Source: Streptomyces sp. BA2
GTDB lineage: Bacteria > Actinomycetota > Actinomycetes > Streptomycetales > Streptomycetaceae
Length of the DNA stretch: 64,000 nucleotides
NCBI RefSeq assembly: GCF_009769735.1
Contig: NZ_WSRO01000002.1
Span: 2,232,001 to 2,296,000 of the forward strand
Direction: 5' to 3'
Shown one piece after another: positions 33,894-42,657 of the stretch. A program made the translations under genes and the position numbers. The first letter of the stretch is position 1, and each line of letters begins with the position of its first letter. Under the pieces are notes generated by a model. That model was not told the origin of the DNA, did not search any database, and worked only from the letters and a program-made list of their open reading frames with translations.

Positions 33894-35603
33894 CTAGCTG
33901 TTGGTTGTACGGGAACGCAGTTCCCGCCGGAGGATCTTCCCACTTGTGGTCTTCGGCAGCTCCGGCAGGATCTCGACCGCGCGGGGGTATTTGTACGCCG
34001 CCAGCCGTTCCTTGCAGTACGCCGCGAGATCGTCCGGCGCCACGTCGGCCTCCGGGCGCAGGCTGACGAAGGCCTTGACCGTCTCGCCGCGGTAGCTGTC
34101 GGGGACGCCGATGACCGCCGCCTCACGGACGGCTGCGTGACTGTAGAGGACGTCCTCCACCTCGCGCGGCCAGACTTTGAAACCGGACGCGTTGATCATG
34201 TCCTTCTTGCGGTCGACCACGTAGAGCCAGCCCTGCTCGTCCATGAAGCCGATGTCGCCGGTGCGCAGCTCCCCGTCGGGGAACGCCTCGTTTGTCGCGT
34301 CGGGGCGCTTCCAGTAGCCGGGCACGACCTGCGGGCCGCGCACGGTGATCTCGCCCTGCTCCCCGAAGGGGACGTCCGCGCCGTGGTCGTCGACGATCCT
34401 GACGACCGTCTCGGGGCCGGGGACACCGACGGCCAGCGTGCCCGACACCGGGTCGACCGGCGCCTCCTGGCCCGGCGGCACGGAGGCGCAGGGCGCGGTG
34501 CACTCGGTGAGGCCGTAGCCGTTGTGGATGTAGGGGCCGAAGCCCGCGCGGAACTTCTCCACCAGGGCGGGCGGCAGCGGGGCGCCGCCCGAGGAGATCA
34601 TCGCGAAGGAGTCGAAGTGCTCCCGCGTGACGGAGGGGTGGGCGGCGAGCGCCATGAAGGCCGTGGAGGGGCCCACGGTGTACGCCGGCTTGTGCTCGGC
34701 GAAGGCGTCGAGGACGACGCCTGCTTCGAAGCGGTACGCGAGCGCGAGGGTGCCCGCGTTGGTCAGACAGGCGGCGACCTGCGCGACCATGCCCGTGATG
34801 TGGAAGAGCGGCGCCATCGCGAAGTAGCAGGCGCCTTCGGGGATGCCGGAGCCCGTGCGTTGCCGCTCGGCGTTGTAGGTGATGTTGCCGTGGGTGTTCA
34901 TGGCGCCCTTGGGCGTGCCGCTCGTACCCGACGTATAGCTGATCAACGCGACGTCGGAGGGGCCGAGTTGGCGGTCCCCCGGGGCCGGGAGGCCCTGCCG
35001 GGCGACCGTCACCAGATCGTCGGCGTCGGCGGCCTGCGGGAGGCGTTCGAAGTCGAGGACGCGGGTGTCGCCCCGGGTCTGCAGGTCGAGCTGGCACGCG
35101 GTGAGCACGATGCGTACGGGAGAGGCGGCGGCCGTCTCGCGCAGATACGTCTCCCATGCGCGGTCCGAGCAGATCAGCGCGGTCACGTCGGCGTCCGCGA
35201 GGACGTGCCCGACCTCGGCCGACTTGTACATGGGGTTCACCGGCACGACCGTGGCGCCCGCCTTCCACGCGCCGAGCAGCGCGATCACGAAGTGCGGGGT
35301 GTTCTGCAGGAGGATCGCGACCCGTTCGCCCCGGGCGAGCCCGCGTGCGGCCAGGTGCCCGGCGACGGAGTCGGTGAGGGCCTCCACCTCGCGGTAGCTC
35401 AGGCGCCCGTCGAAGTAGGCGAGGGCCGTGTGCTCGGGGGCCCTCAGCACCGCGGCGCGGAAGGCGTGCACGACGGAAGCGGCGGGTTCGACCGGGCCGC
35501 GCTGGGCCTCGGTGAGGCGGCCGAGCCAGGGCTTGGCGGCGTATATGGACGCGGCGGCGGGTGTGGCCTCGGATTCGGATGCGGTCGGGGTCGCCTCGCT
35601 CAC
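33894..35603 (-). CDS. acyl-CoA synthetase (AMP-dependent ligase)
   Basis: 569 aa from GTG at 35603, overlapping the SDR stop by 4 bp. ANL superfamily: P-loop ISYTSGTSGTPKG, GYGLTECTAP, TGDIGFMDEQGWLYVVDRKKDM, NASGFKVWPREVED and the catalytic Lys in KTTSGKILRREL near the C-terminus. Activates a carboxylic acid to its CoA ester. The context suggests the substrate is a hydroxy or keto acid that then enters the kinase/dehydrogenase pathway. The N-terminal about 25 residues (EATPTASESEATPAAAS) are low-complexity. Confidence 0.92.
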   Translation of the reverse strand: MSEATPTASESEATPAAASIYAAKPWLGRLTEAQRGPVEPAASVVHAFRAAVLRAPEHTALAYFDGRLSYREVEALTDSVAGHLAARGLARGERVAILLQNTPHFVIALLGAWKAGATVVPVNPMYKSAEVGHVLADADVTALICSDRAWETYLRETAAASPVRIVLTACQLDLQTRGDTRVLDFERLPQAADADDLVTVARQGLPAPGDRQLGPSDVALISYTSGTSGTPKGAMNTHGNITYNAERQRTGSGIPEGACYFAMAPLFHITGMVAQVAACLTNAGTLALAYRFEAGVVLDAFAEHKPAYTVGPSTAFMALAAHPSVTREHFDSFAMISSGGAPLPPALVEKFRAGFGPYIHNGYGLTECTAPCASVPPGQEAPVDPVSGTLAVGVPGPETVVRIVDDHGADVPFGEQGEITVRGPQVVPGYWKRPDATNEAFPDGELRTGDIGFMDEQGWLYVVDRKKDMINASGFKVWPREVEDVLYSHAAVREAAVIGVPDSYRGETVKAFVSLRPEADVAPDDLAAYCKERLAAYKYPRAVEILPELPKTTSGKILRRELRSRTTNS

Positions 35604-36364
35604 CGCTCCGTCGCCTCCCACTTCTGCTGGATGTGGTTCATGCCGGTGAGCCATTTGTCCGGCTCGGCGGCGCGGATGCGGTAGTACTCGGCGACCTCGG
35701 GGTGCGGCAGGATCAGGAAGCGGCCCTCTTCCATCCCGGCGAAGAGCGCGTCCGCGACGTCGTCCGGCTCGATCGCGGTCGGGGTGAGCACGAGGTCGCC
35801 CGCGGTGCCGGTGGCGGCGAGCATGTCGGTGCGCACGCCCTGGGGGCAGATCGCGTGGACGTCGATGCCGCGGTGGCGGTAGGTCAGCGAGAGCCACTCG
35901 GCGAAGGCGTACGCGCCGTGCTTGGTGACGCTGTAGGGCGCGGCGCCGATCATGGTGAGCAGTCCCGCCGCCGAGACGGTGGAGACGAAGCGCCCGCTGC
36001 CGCGCTCCAGCCAGTCGGGCAGCAGCGCGTGGGCCGCTCGGACGTGGGCCATGACGTTGACGTCCCAGGCCGTGGCCCAGACCTCCTCGGGCGCGGCCTC
36101 CGAGCCGCCGGAGCCGAGGCCCGCGTTGGCGCAGTACACGTCGACGGTGCCACTGAGCGCTTCTCTCGCCTCCGGCACAACCGCAGACGCGTCGCCGGCC
36201 ACGGCGACGGCGCCGATCTCGTCGGCCACCGACTTGGCCTTGGCGGCGTCCAGGTCGTTGACCACGACCCGCGCCCCCGCGGCGGCGAACCGGCGGGCCA
36301 GCGCGGCCCCGATCCCGCCTCCGGCACCGGTGACGACAACTCCCTTGTCCTGCAGGGTCTCCAC
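35600..36364 (-). CDS. SDR oxidoreductase of the acyl-CoA module
   Basis: 254 aa from GTG at 36364 with AAGGAGA seven bases before. TGAGGGIGAALARRF, NDLDAAKA, ANAGLGSGG, a catalytic Ser in STVSAAGLL and YSVTKHG (Tyr-x3-Lys). The C-terminus YYRIRAAEPDKWLTGMNHIQ is characteristic of an SDR type found beside acyl-CoA dehydrogenases. Likely oxidises a hydroxy group in the same pathway. First gene of the minus-strand operon; operator A2 lies 40 bp upstream. Confidence 0.88.
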   Translation of the reverse strand: METLQDKGVVVTGAGGGIGAALARRFAAAGARVVVNDLDAAKAKSVADEIGAVAVAGDASAVVPEAREALSGTVDVYCANAGLGSGGSEAAPEEVWATAWDVNVMAHVRAAHALLPDWLERGSGRFVSTVSAAGLLTMIGAAPYSVTKHGAYAFAEWLSLTYRHRGIDVHAICPQGVRTDMLAATGTAGDLVLTPTAIEPDDVADALFAGMEEGRFLILPHPEVAEYYRIRAAEPDKWLTGMNHIQQKWEATER

Positions 36365-36403
36365 GATCAGTCTCCTTCGACTGCGGCTCCGCTGTGATCG
36401 CAG

Positions 36404-36421
36404 ACTAACCAGTCGGTATGT
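36404..36421. promoter_or_regulatory. TetR-type operator, copy A2
   Basis: ACTAACCAGTCGGTATGT contains, on the minus strand, ACATACCGACTGGT, identical for 14 bases to copy A1. It sits between the SDR operon and the divergent NamZ gene (start 36523), so it may affect either. Confidence 0.75.
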
Positions 36422-36522
36422 ACGGATGGAAGGGGGTCGGGCCGTCAGGTTCGTTCCCCGGCCGGAGTCCGCGCGCTAGCGTGCGTGGCCATGACAGCCA
36501 CCGCGCTCACGGAGGTCTCTGT

Positions 36523-37791
36523 ATGAACCTGTCCCGCCGCAGTCTGTCCAGACGGGGCCTGCTGGCCGTCACCACCGCCACGGCCCTCACCTCCGCGGCC
36601 CCCGCGGCCGCGGCCGGAGGCGGGGGCGGATCGGGCGGCGGCCGGCGGCTGCGCACCGGCTTCGAGCGCCTGGCCGCCGACGGCTATGCCCTCCTGGACG
36701 GTGAGCGGGTCGGCGTCGTCACCAACCCGACCGGCGTCACCAGGGACGTACGCCACATCGTCGACGTCATGCATGCCGACGAGCGCGTGAACCTGGTCGC
36801 GGTGCTCGGCCCCGAGCACGGCTTCCGGGGGACGGCTCAGGCGGGCGGTTCCGAAGGGCGCTACGACGACCCGGCGACCGGGCTTCCCGTCTACGACACG
36901 TACCAGAAGAGCGGCAAGGCGCTTGCCGACATCTTTACAGCCGCCCGGGTCGACACGATCGTCTTCGACATCCAGGACGTGGGGGCGCGCTTCTACACGT
37001 ACATCTGGACGCTCTTCGACTGCATGGAGTCGGCCGAGCTCGCGGGCAAGCGGTTCGTCGTCCTCGACCGGCCGAATCCGGTGACGGGACGCGGCGCGTA
37101 CGGCCCTGTCCTGCACAAGGAGTTCGCGACGTTCGTCGGGCGGCAGCCGATCTCGCAGGCTCACGGGATGACCGTGACGGAGCTCGCGCTGCTGTTCAAC
37201 GGCGAGTTCCTGGAGCGCCCGGCCGACCTGGAGACCGTACGGATGACCGGGTGGAAGCGCTCGGACTTCTACGACGCGTCCACGCTGCCGTGGGTGCCGC
37301 CGAGCCCGAACATGCCCACGCCCGAGACCGCCCTGGTCTACAGCGGCACCTGCCTCTTCGAGGGCACGAACCTCTCCGAGGGGCGCGGCACGACCCGCCC
37401 CTTCGAGCTGCTCGGGGCGGAGGGCATCGACCGGAAGTGGGCGGCGTCGGTCGATGAACTGGGCCTGCGTGGCGTGCACTTCAGGGAGGCCTACTTCGCG
37501 CCGACGTTCTCCAAGTTCCAGGGCAAGACGATCGGCGGAGTGCAGCTCCACGTGCACGACAGGGAGTCGTACGACCCGGTGCGCACCGGAATCGCCCTCC
37601 TGGTGACGGCCAAGAAGACGTGGAGCGGCTTCGCCTGGCGCTCCGACAACTGGATCGACAAGCTGACGGGCACCACGCGGGTCCGCACCATGATCGACGC
37701 GGGCGCGGACACGGACGAGGTGGTGGGCGGCTGGCAGGAGGATCTGGCGCGGTTCCGCGGCGTGCGGAGGCAGTACCTGCACTACCGGTAG
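36523..37791 (+). CDS. DUF1343 protein, NamZ-type exo-beta-N-acetylmuramidase
   Basis: 422 aa from ATG at 36523 after GGAGG. Twin-arginine signal SRRSLSRRGLLAVTTATALT ending near AAAAG, so it is exported by Tat. The DUF1343 core follows: VGVVTNPTGVTRD, VLGPEHGFRGTAQAGGSE, DTIVFDIQDVGARFYTYIWTL, FVVLDRPNPVTGR, ISQAHGMTVTELA and EGRGTTRPFELLGAE. Members such as NamZ cut terminal MurNAc from peptidoglycan fragments, allowing cell-wall recycling or predation. Followed by a terminator-like hairpin. Confidence 0.9.
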   Translation: MNLSRRSLSRRGLLAVTTATALTSAAPAAAAGGGGGSGGGRRLRTGFERLAADGYALLDGERVGVVTNPTGVTRDVRHIVDVMHADERVNLVAVLGPEHGFRGTAQAGGSEGRYDDPATGLPVYDTYQKSGKALADIFTAARVDTIVFDIQDVGARFYTYIWTLFDCMESAELAGKRFVVLDRPNPVTGRGAYGPVLHKEFATFVGRQPISQAHGMTVTELALLFNGEFLERPADLETVRMTGWKRSDFYDASTLPWVPPSPNMPTPETALVYSGTCLFEGTNLSEGRGTTRPFELLGAEGIDRKWAASVDELGLRGVHFREAYFAPTFSKFQGKTIGGVQLHVHDRESYDPVRTGIALLVTAKKTWSGFAWRSDNWIDKLTGTTRVRTMIDAGADTDEVVGGWQEDLARFRGVRRQYLHYR

Positions 37792-37815
37792 GTAGGGAAC
37801 GCCCCACCGGCGAGA

Positions 37816-37842
37816 GGGGTGCCTGCCGGATGGCAGGCGCCC
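37816..37842 (+). terminator. hairpin after NamZ-type gene
   Basis: GCCTGCC (37821-37827) and GGCAGGC (37832-37838) with GGAT loop, flanked by GGGG/CCCC. Lies 25 bp beyond the stop and 58 bp before the next start. Confidence 0.65.
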
Positions 37843-37899
37843 CGACGGGTCCGGGATCGTGATCTTCAGCTCCGTACACCCGAGTTGAGGAGATCCCGC

Positions 37900-39225
37900 A
37901 TGGCACGGACGGTACGCCGCACGGTTCCGCTGGCACTGGCCGGGACGCTCGGCCTGGGGGCGCTCGTCGCCCCTCAGGCCGGCGCGTCGCCCGCGACCAC
38001 GGACCCGGTCCCGGCGATCGAAAGCGCGGCCCAGCCTCTGCGCTCGACCGATCCGGGCGGCTCCACGAAAGACCTGCGGCCGATGGGCCGGATGGTGGGC
38101 GACGCTTCGGTGGTGGGCCTGGGTGAGGCCACACACGGTTCGCACGAGTTCTTCACGATGAAGGACCGCGTTTTCCGCTACCTCGTCGAGGAGAAGGGGT
38201 TCACCACCTTCGCGCAGGAGGTCAGCTGGACGACGGGGCTGCGTTTCGACGCGTACGTGCGCGGGGGCGAGGGCGACGTGCGCGAGCTCGTCCACGAGGA
38301 GCTGGCGAAGACGCCCTGGGACACCGAGGAGTACGTCGAGCTCCTGACGTGGATGCGCGCGTACAACGACAAGCATCCGCACCGTCAGGTGCGCTTCATG
38401 GGCAACGACCTCAACTACCCCGAGATCGGGGATGAGCTGTTCGACGGGGTCGAGGACTACGTCCGCGCGCACGAGCCCGATTTGCTGCCCACGATCACCG
38501 AGCTGTATGCGCCGATGCGGCGCCTCGCGAACGGGGACACGTACATGGGCAGGCCGCTGAAGGAGCGGCGGGATCTTGCGGGAAACGCGCGCGAGGCCCT
38601 GGACCTGCTCAGGAAGCGTCAACCCGCCTCACCCGGGGGGAAGTTCGCCTGGGCGTTGCAGCACGCCCGGTCCCTCTCGCAGACCGCCACGGTCTACGCC
38701 TTCCCCCTGGGCACCCCCCAGGGCGAGACGGACGCCATGCTGTACCGCGACCGCCTCATGGCGCAGAACACCGCCTGGTGGCAGCGGCACACCGGCGGCA
38801 AGGTACTCCTGTCGGCCCACAACGCCCATGTGGGGTACGAGAGTTACGACCCGAGCTACCCGAAGATGCAGGGCGCCTTCCTGCGGGACCGGCTCGGCGA
38901 CCGGTACGTCAGCATCGGGTTCACCTTCGACCGGGGCTCGCTCATGGCGCAGAGCGCGGAATCCGAGGCGTGGAAGCCGCGATCGGTGGGCGCGGCCACG
39001 CGCGGCATGAACGAGTACACGCTCGACAAGGTGCGTCACGACGACTACTTCCTGGACATGAGGACCGCTCCCGCGACCGCCCGGAAGTGGCTGGGCAAGG
39101 CCCGGATGACCAAGAGCATCGGTACGGCCTTCCCTGACGGCCCCCACAAGATCCGCCTGGCGCCCTCGTACGACATCCTCATCCATCTGGATCGCGTCAC
39201 CGCAGCTCACCGCCAGTCTCAATGA
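37900..39225 (+). CDS. erythromycin esterase family protein, exported
   Basis: 441 aa from ATG at 37900 after TTGAGGAG. N-terminal signal peptide (RTVRRTVPLALAGTLGLGAL then AGAS). The EreA/B-type core has VVGLGEATHGSHEFFTMKDR, FAQEVSWTTGL, the metal or catalytic region RFMGNDLNYPE, and LLSAHNAHVGYES with the conserved His. Ere enzymes open the lactone of macrolides, but many relatives have other substrates. A signal peptide is unusual for Ere proteins, so an extracytoplasmic esterase or lactonase is as likely as a resistance protein. Confidence 0.85.
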   Translation: MARTVRRTVPLALAGTLGLGALVAPQAGASPATTDPVPAIESAAQPLRSTDPGGSTKDLRPMGRMVGDASVVGLGEATHGSHEFFTMKDRVFRYLVEEKGFTTFAQEVSWTTGLRFDAYVRGGEGDVRELVHEELAKTPWDTEEYVELLTWMRAYNDKHPHRQVRFMGNDLNYPEIGDELFDGVEDYVRAHEPDLLPTITELYAPMRRLANGDTYMGRPLKERRDLAGNAREALDLLRKRQPASPGGKFAWALQHARSLSQTATVYAFPLGTPQGETDAMLYRDRLMAQNTAWWQRHTGGKVLLSAHNAHVGYESYDPSYPKMQGAFLRDRLGDRYVSIGFTFDRGSLMAQSAESEAWKPRSVGAATRGMNEYTLDKVRHDDYFLDMRTAPATARKWLGKARMTKSIGTAFPDGPHKIRLAPSYDILIHLDRVTAAHRQSQ

Positions 39226-39275
39226 CCGAGACGAGCCGTCCCAGGTATTGACTGGCCCATACATCCAACGCGACA

Positions 39276-40604
39276 GTGCCGGTCGTGCGGAGTGAAACGA
39301 CAGCAGCAGAGAAACAGCAGGCCCAGGACGCGGACGCGAGCCCCGAGAGCATGCGCCGCGTGGCGGTGGCGTCGTTCATCGGGACGGCCATCGAGTTCTA
39401 CGACTTCTACATCTACGGCACGGCGGCCGCGCTCGTCCTGAACGACGCCTTCTTCCCGACCCTGGACCCGGTCAACGCCACCCTCGCCTCCTTCTCCACC
39501 TACGCGGTGGCGTTCGCGGCGCGACCCATCGGCTCCGTGGTCTTCGGGCACTTCGGTGACCGGGTCGGCCGCAAGTCGGTGCTCGTGGCCTCGCTGCTGC
39601 TCATGGGCCTCTCGACGGCGCTCGTCGGACTCCTGCCCGGATACGGCACGTTGGGCATCTGGGCGCCGGTCCTGCTGATCCTGCTGCGCTTCCTCCAGGG
39701 CATCGGGCTCGGCGGCGAGTGGGGCGGGGCCGCGCTCCTCGCGGTGGAGCACGCGCCGAAGAAGAAGCGCGGCCTGTACGCCGCCTTCCCCCAACTCGGC
39801 CCCTCCGTGGGCTTCTTCGCGGCGACCGGAGTCTTCTGGCTGCTCTCCGCCGTCCTCTCCGACGACGCGTTCCGCACCTGGGGCTGGCGCGTGCCGTTCC
39901 TGCTCTCCTTCCTCCTTGTCGGCGTCGGACTCTTCGTGCGGCTGCGCATCAGCGAGACGCCGGTCTTCGCGAAGGTCATGGACGCGCAGGAGGCCAGCAA
40001 GGTCCCCACGCTCGACGTGCTGCGGCGCTATCCGCGCGAACTGCTGCTCGGCGCCGGCGGGATGGTCGTCGCGTACGGGCTCTTCTACACGGCGACGACG
40101 TACTGCCTCGCCTACTCCACCGGCACCCTGGGCGTCTCGCGCGACACCATGCTGGGCCTCTCGCTGGTCGCCTGTCTCTTCCTCGCGGCCGGTACGTGGC
40201 TCGCCGCGACCCGCTCCGACGGTGCGGGGCGCCGCAAGCTGGTCCTCGTGGGCGCCGGGCTCGCGGTGGTGTGGGGCCTGGTGCTCTTCCCCCTCCTGGA
40301 CACAGAGCAGCCGGTGCTGATGGCGCTGGCGCTCGGCGGCGCGCTGTTCTGCATGGGTGTCGTCTACGGGCCGATGGGCGCGTATCTGCCGGAGCTGTTC
40401 GGTACGAACGTGCGCTATTCGGGCGCCTCGCTCGCCTACAACCTGGGCGGTGTGCTCGGCGGCGCGGTCTCCCCTCTGGTGGCGACGCGGCTGCAGTCGG
40501 CGTTCGGTTCCTCGTCGGTGGGCTGGTACGTGAGCGCGATGGCGGTCGTGTCCCTGGTGTGTGTTCTCGCGCTGCCGGAAACCCGCGAGCGGGAACTGTC
40601 ATGA
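39276..40604 (+). CDS. MFS transporter, metabolite:H+ symporter family
   Basis: 442 aa; GTG at 39276 or 39285 could start it, neither with a good ribosome binding site. Twelve membrane helices. Family signs: VAVASFIGTAIEFYDFYIYG, the A-loop GHFGDRVGRKSVLV, FLQGIGLGGEWGGAALLAVE, WGWRVPFLLSFLL and GPMGAYLPELFGTNVRYSG. Related to ShiA/ProP-type carriers of organic acids or zwitterions; substrate unknown. TTGACT at 39248 and a loose palindrome GTAT..ATAC (39246-39263) lie just upstream. Confidence 0.88.
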   Translation: MPVVRSETTAAEKQQAQDADASPESMRRVAVASFIGTAIEFYDFYIYGTAAALVLNDAFFPTLDPVNATLASFSTYAVAFAARPIGSVVFGHFGDRVGRKSVLVASLLLMGLSTALVGLLPGYGTLGIWAPVLLILLRFLQGIGLGGEWGGAALLAVEHAPKKKRGLYAAFPQLGPSVGFFAATGVFWLLSAVLSDDAFRTWGWRVPFLLSFLLVGVGLFVRLRISETPVFAKVMDAQEASKVPTLDVLRRYPRELLLGAGGMVVAYGLFYTATTYCLAYSTGTLGVSRDTMLGLSLVACLFLAAGTWLAATRSDGAGRRKLVLVGAGLAVVWGLVLFPLLDTEQPVLMALALGGALFCMGVVYGPMGAYLPELFGTNVRYSGASLAYNLGGVLGGAVSPLVATRLQSAFGSSSVGWYVSAMAVVSLVCVLALPETRERELS

Positions 40605-40713
40605 GACCGGCGTGAACTCGATAAACGTAATGCGGCGCGCGTGAGGAGTTGTGGGCGAGTGAATTCTTCACACGTCTAGACCACATACTCCTGCCATATC
40701 CGGAATGGCCAAT

Positions 40714-41733
40714 TCACCTACTGAGCCACCATCGTTCATTGTCCTTCGCCAATGCGTCCCAGAGCAGGTTCAACGGGTGCCCAAAATCACAGGAATCGCG
40801 GTCGCCGCGCCGCGTGAACACCCCGACGAGCACCTCGGTGCGCGGGCCGGTATCGCCGACGACATCGAGCCGCCGCAGCCCCCCGGCCTCCGGGAGGCTG
40901 CCGCTCTCGGCGGCCTCCGCGATACCCCTGGTGACGAGCATGGCCCCGCTCACGACGCCCGAGCGAAGGAGTTCGAAGCCGTAGTGCGCGGCTTCTATCT
41001 CGGCGGCGATGGACAGCTGCTGGCGGTAGTCGGGGCCGTACCAGGAGGTCAGGAAGCGGCCGATGAGGCCGCCCGCCGACACCACGAGGGGCAGCTCGGG
41101 CAGTTGGCTCGCGCCCACTGAAGGCCCGGGGAGCCGGTCGCCCGGGAGGTTCGTGAGCAGCGAGAGTCCACTGCGGCGCCACTCGATGACCTCGTACGGA
41201 TCGAGCTCCGCCTCCTCGCCCTCGATGACCACGACACTGCCGCAGACCAGGTCGAGTTCCTTGGACCGCAGCTTGGCGAAGAGGTCGCCGGTGCGCACGT
41301 GGGTGACCTTCAGGTCGACGCCTCGGCGTTCGTAGGCGTCGCTCACGCGCTCCACGGCGTCCAGGAGAAACCCCAGCGTGTAGCGGGTCGAGCCGACGGA
41401 CAGGGTGCGGCCGAGGCGCCGGCGCGCGTCGTGCAGGCCGTCGTGCCACTGGCCGAGCGTGCGCCGCGCCAGGTCGACGAGGGCCTCGCCCGTGGGGGTG
41501 AACAGGACGTCCTTGCCGCGTCCCCGCTTCAGGACGAGGGCTTCTCCGCACAGTGCGCCGAAGGTGCGGTTCATCGTGTCCAGTTGCTTCTGCACGCTGG
41601 ACTGCTCACGTCCGAGCCGGCGGGCAGCGGCGAGCGCCGTGCCCGTCTCGTGCACCGAGAGCAGCGTACGCAATTGATCCATCGTGGTGTCCAGCAGCTC
41701 CGTGGGGTACTGCTGCGGACCGGATAAGGCCAT
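40714..41733 (-). CDS. LysR family regulator, possibly TTA-dependent
   Basis: 339 aa from ATG at 41733, or 322 from ATG at 41682 (MDQLRTLLSVHETGTALAAA), where the HTH begins. HTH about 18-77 includes AARRLGREQSSVQKQLDTM and RGRGKDVLFTPTGEALVDLA. The effector domain is of the PBP2 type. If the first ATG is used, codon 3 is TTA, which would place it under bldA; with the second it would not be. Flanked by MFS and membrane-protein genes; convergent with the MFS. The target is unknown. Confidence 0.85.
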   Translation of the reverse strand: MALSGPQQYPTELLDTTMDQLRTLLSVHETGTALAAARRLGREQSSVQKQLDTMNRTFGALCGEALVLKRGRGKDVLFTPTGEALVDLARRTLGQWHDGLHDARRRLGRTLSVGSTRYTLGFLLDAVERVSDAYERRGVDLKVTHVRTGDLFAKLRSKELDLVCGSVVVIEGEEAELDPYEVIEWRRSGLSLLTNLPGDRLPGPSVGASQLPELPLVVSAGGLIGRFLTSWYGPDYRQQLSIAAEIEAAHYGFELLRSGVVSGAMLVTRGIAEAAESGSLPEAGGLRRLDVVGDTGPRTEVLVGVFTRRGDRDSCDFGHPLNLLWDALAKDNERWWLSR

Positions 41734-41907
41734 GTTCGGCTACTCGCTCTCCGACTCCCTTTGCTTTTACGGCAATGGAGCATAGCCGCCGCGGAAACTG
41801 CCGCAGAAACTGATCCGGAGAACACCGAAAATTATCTGGCGATTTCTTCCAGAAAAGGCTGGATGCGTTCCCGGTACCCGTGGAATGGTCGAGCCAATCC
41901 CGATCGG

Positions 41908-41958
41908 CCCGCCATCTCGGCGACCCGCCATCTCTGCGTCAACCCACCATCTCTGCAA
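41908..41958. repeat. 16-bp repeats in front of small membrane protein gene
   Basis: Three related units: CCCGCCATCTCGGCGA (41908), CCCGCCATCTCTGCGT (41924) and CCCACCATCTCTGCAA (41943). They end 14 bp before the GTG start at 41973, and the last unit joins the ribosome binding site. Possible iterated operator. Confidence 0.6.
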
Positions 41959-41972
41959 GGAGACTTACGCTC

Positions 41973-42554
41973 GTGAGCCATTACCAGGCCGCACCCGCGC
42001 ATCCGGGCCACCACCCCACGGGCCCCACACGCCGCGCGGCCAGGCGACCCGGCACCCTCACCGCTCTGGTGTGGACCTCGGTACTCTCCGCGGTCGCCGC
42101 ACTCATCGGCGCGGTCCTCGTCTTCGCCGGCGGCGACGACATGGCCGAGGACAACATCAACGACGTCATCCAGGACCACCCGGACGTCGTCGGACTTCCC
42201 TCGGGGACCACGGCGGCGGACATCAAGGCGCTGTCCGGGCCCATCTGGGACGAGCTGGTCAGCGACCGGGCGGGCACGCTCGCCGCTCGGGCAGGGTTCG
42301 CGGCGTTCACCGCGCTCTGCCTGCTGGTGTTCGCCCTCGCCGCGCGCAGGAGCGCCGCGGTCTGGGCCCGGGTGCTCATCACCGTCTCGGCCGTCGTCGC
42401 CCTGTTCCCGCACTTCCTGATCCTCGGGGACTACGAACCGGACTCGGTCTTCGCCCTGAGCTTCGTCTCGCTGCTCACGGCCCTCGCGGTGATCGTGCTG
42501 TGCTGGCTCCCGCCCGTCAACCGCTTCGCGCGGGAACGGAAGGCCGTCGGCTGA
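41973..42554 (+). CDS. hypothetical membrane protein
   Basis: 193 aa from GTG at 41973 with AAGGAGA upstream. The N-terminal 30 residues are His/Pro-rich (SHYQAAPAHPGHHPTGPTRR). Four membrane helices: about 32-52 (LTALVWTSVLSAVAALIGAV), 104-125, 132-150 and 161-179; the loop between the first two holds DDMAEDNINDVIQDHPDVVG. I do not recognise a characterised family. Ends in a good hairpin terminator. Confidence 0.8.
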   Translation: MSHYQAAPAHPGHHPTGPTRRAARRPGTLTALVWTSVLSAVAALIGAVLVFAGGDDMAEDNINDVIQDHPDVVGLPSGTTAADIKALSGPIWDELVSDRAGTLAARAGFAAFTALCLLVFALAARRSAAVWARVLITVSAVVALFPHFLILGDYEPDSVFALSFVSLLTALAVIVLCWLPPVNRFARERKAVG

Positions 42555-42574
42555 CCGACGGCGAAAGGACCGCG

Positions 42575-42612
42575 TTGGGGCAGGTGCCGCCGGGGGTGGG
42601 CGCCTGTCCCAA
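42575..42612 (+). terminator. hairpin after small membrane protein gene
   Basis: TTGGGGCAGGTGCC (42575-42588) pairs with 42599-42612 over 14 bp with two wobble pairs. Located 20 bp past the stop. Confidence 0.75.
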
Positions 42613-42657
42613 CGTGTTGTGCGGGACATCTGGTCAGTACACCGGGGCCGCAGGACG

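Noticed and set aside
37900..39225. Macrolide resistance call for the erythromycin-esterase-like gene
   Set aside because: The fold match is good but the protein has an export signal and no nearby macrolide gene; substrate cannot be claimed from sequence.
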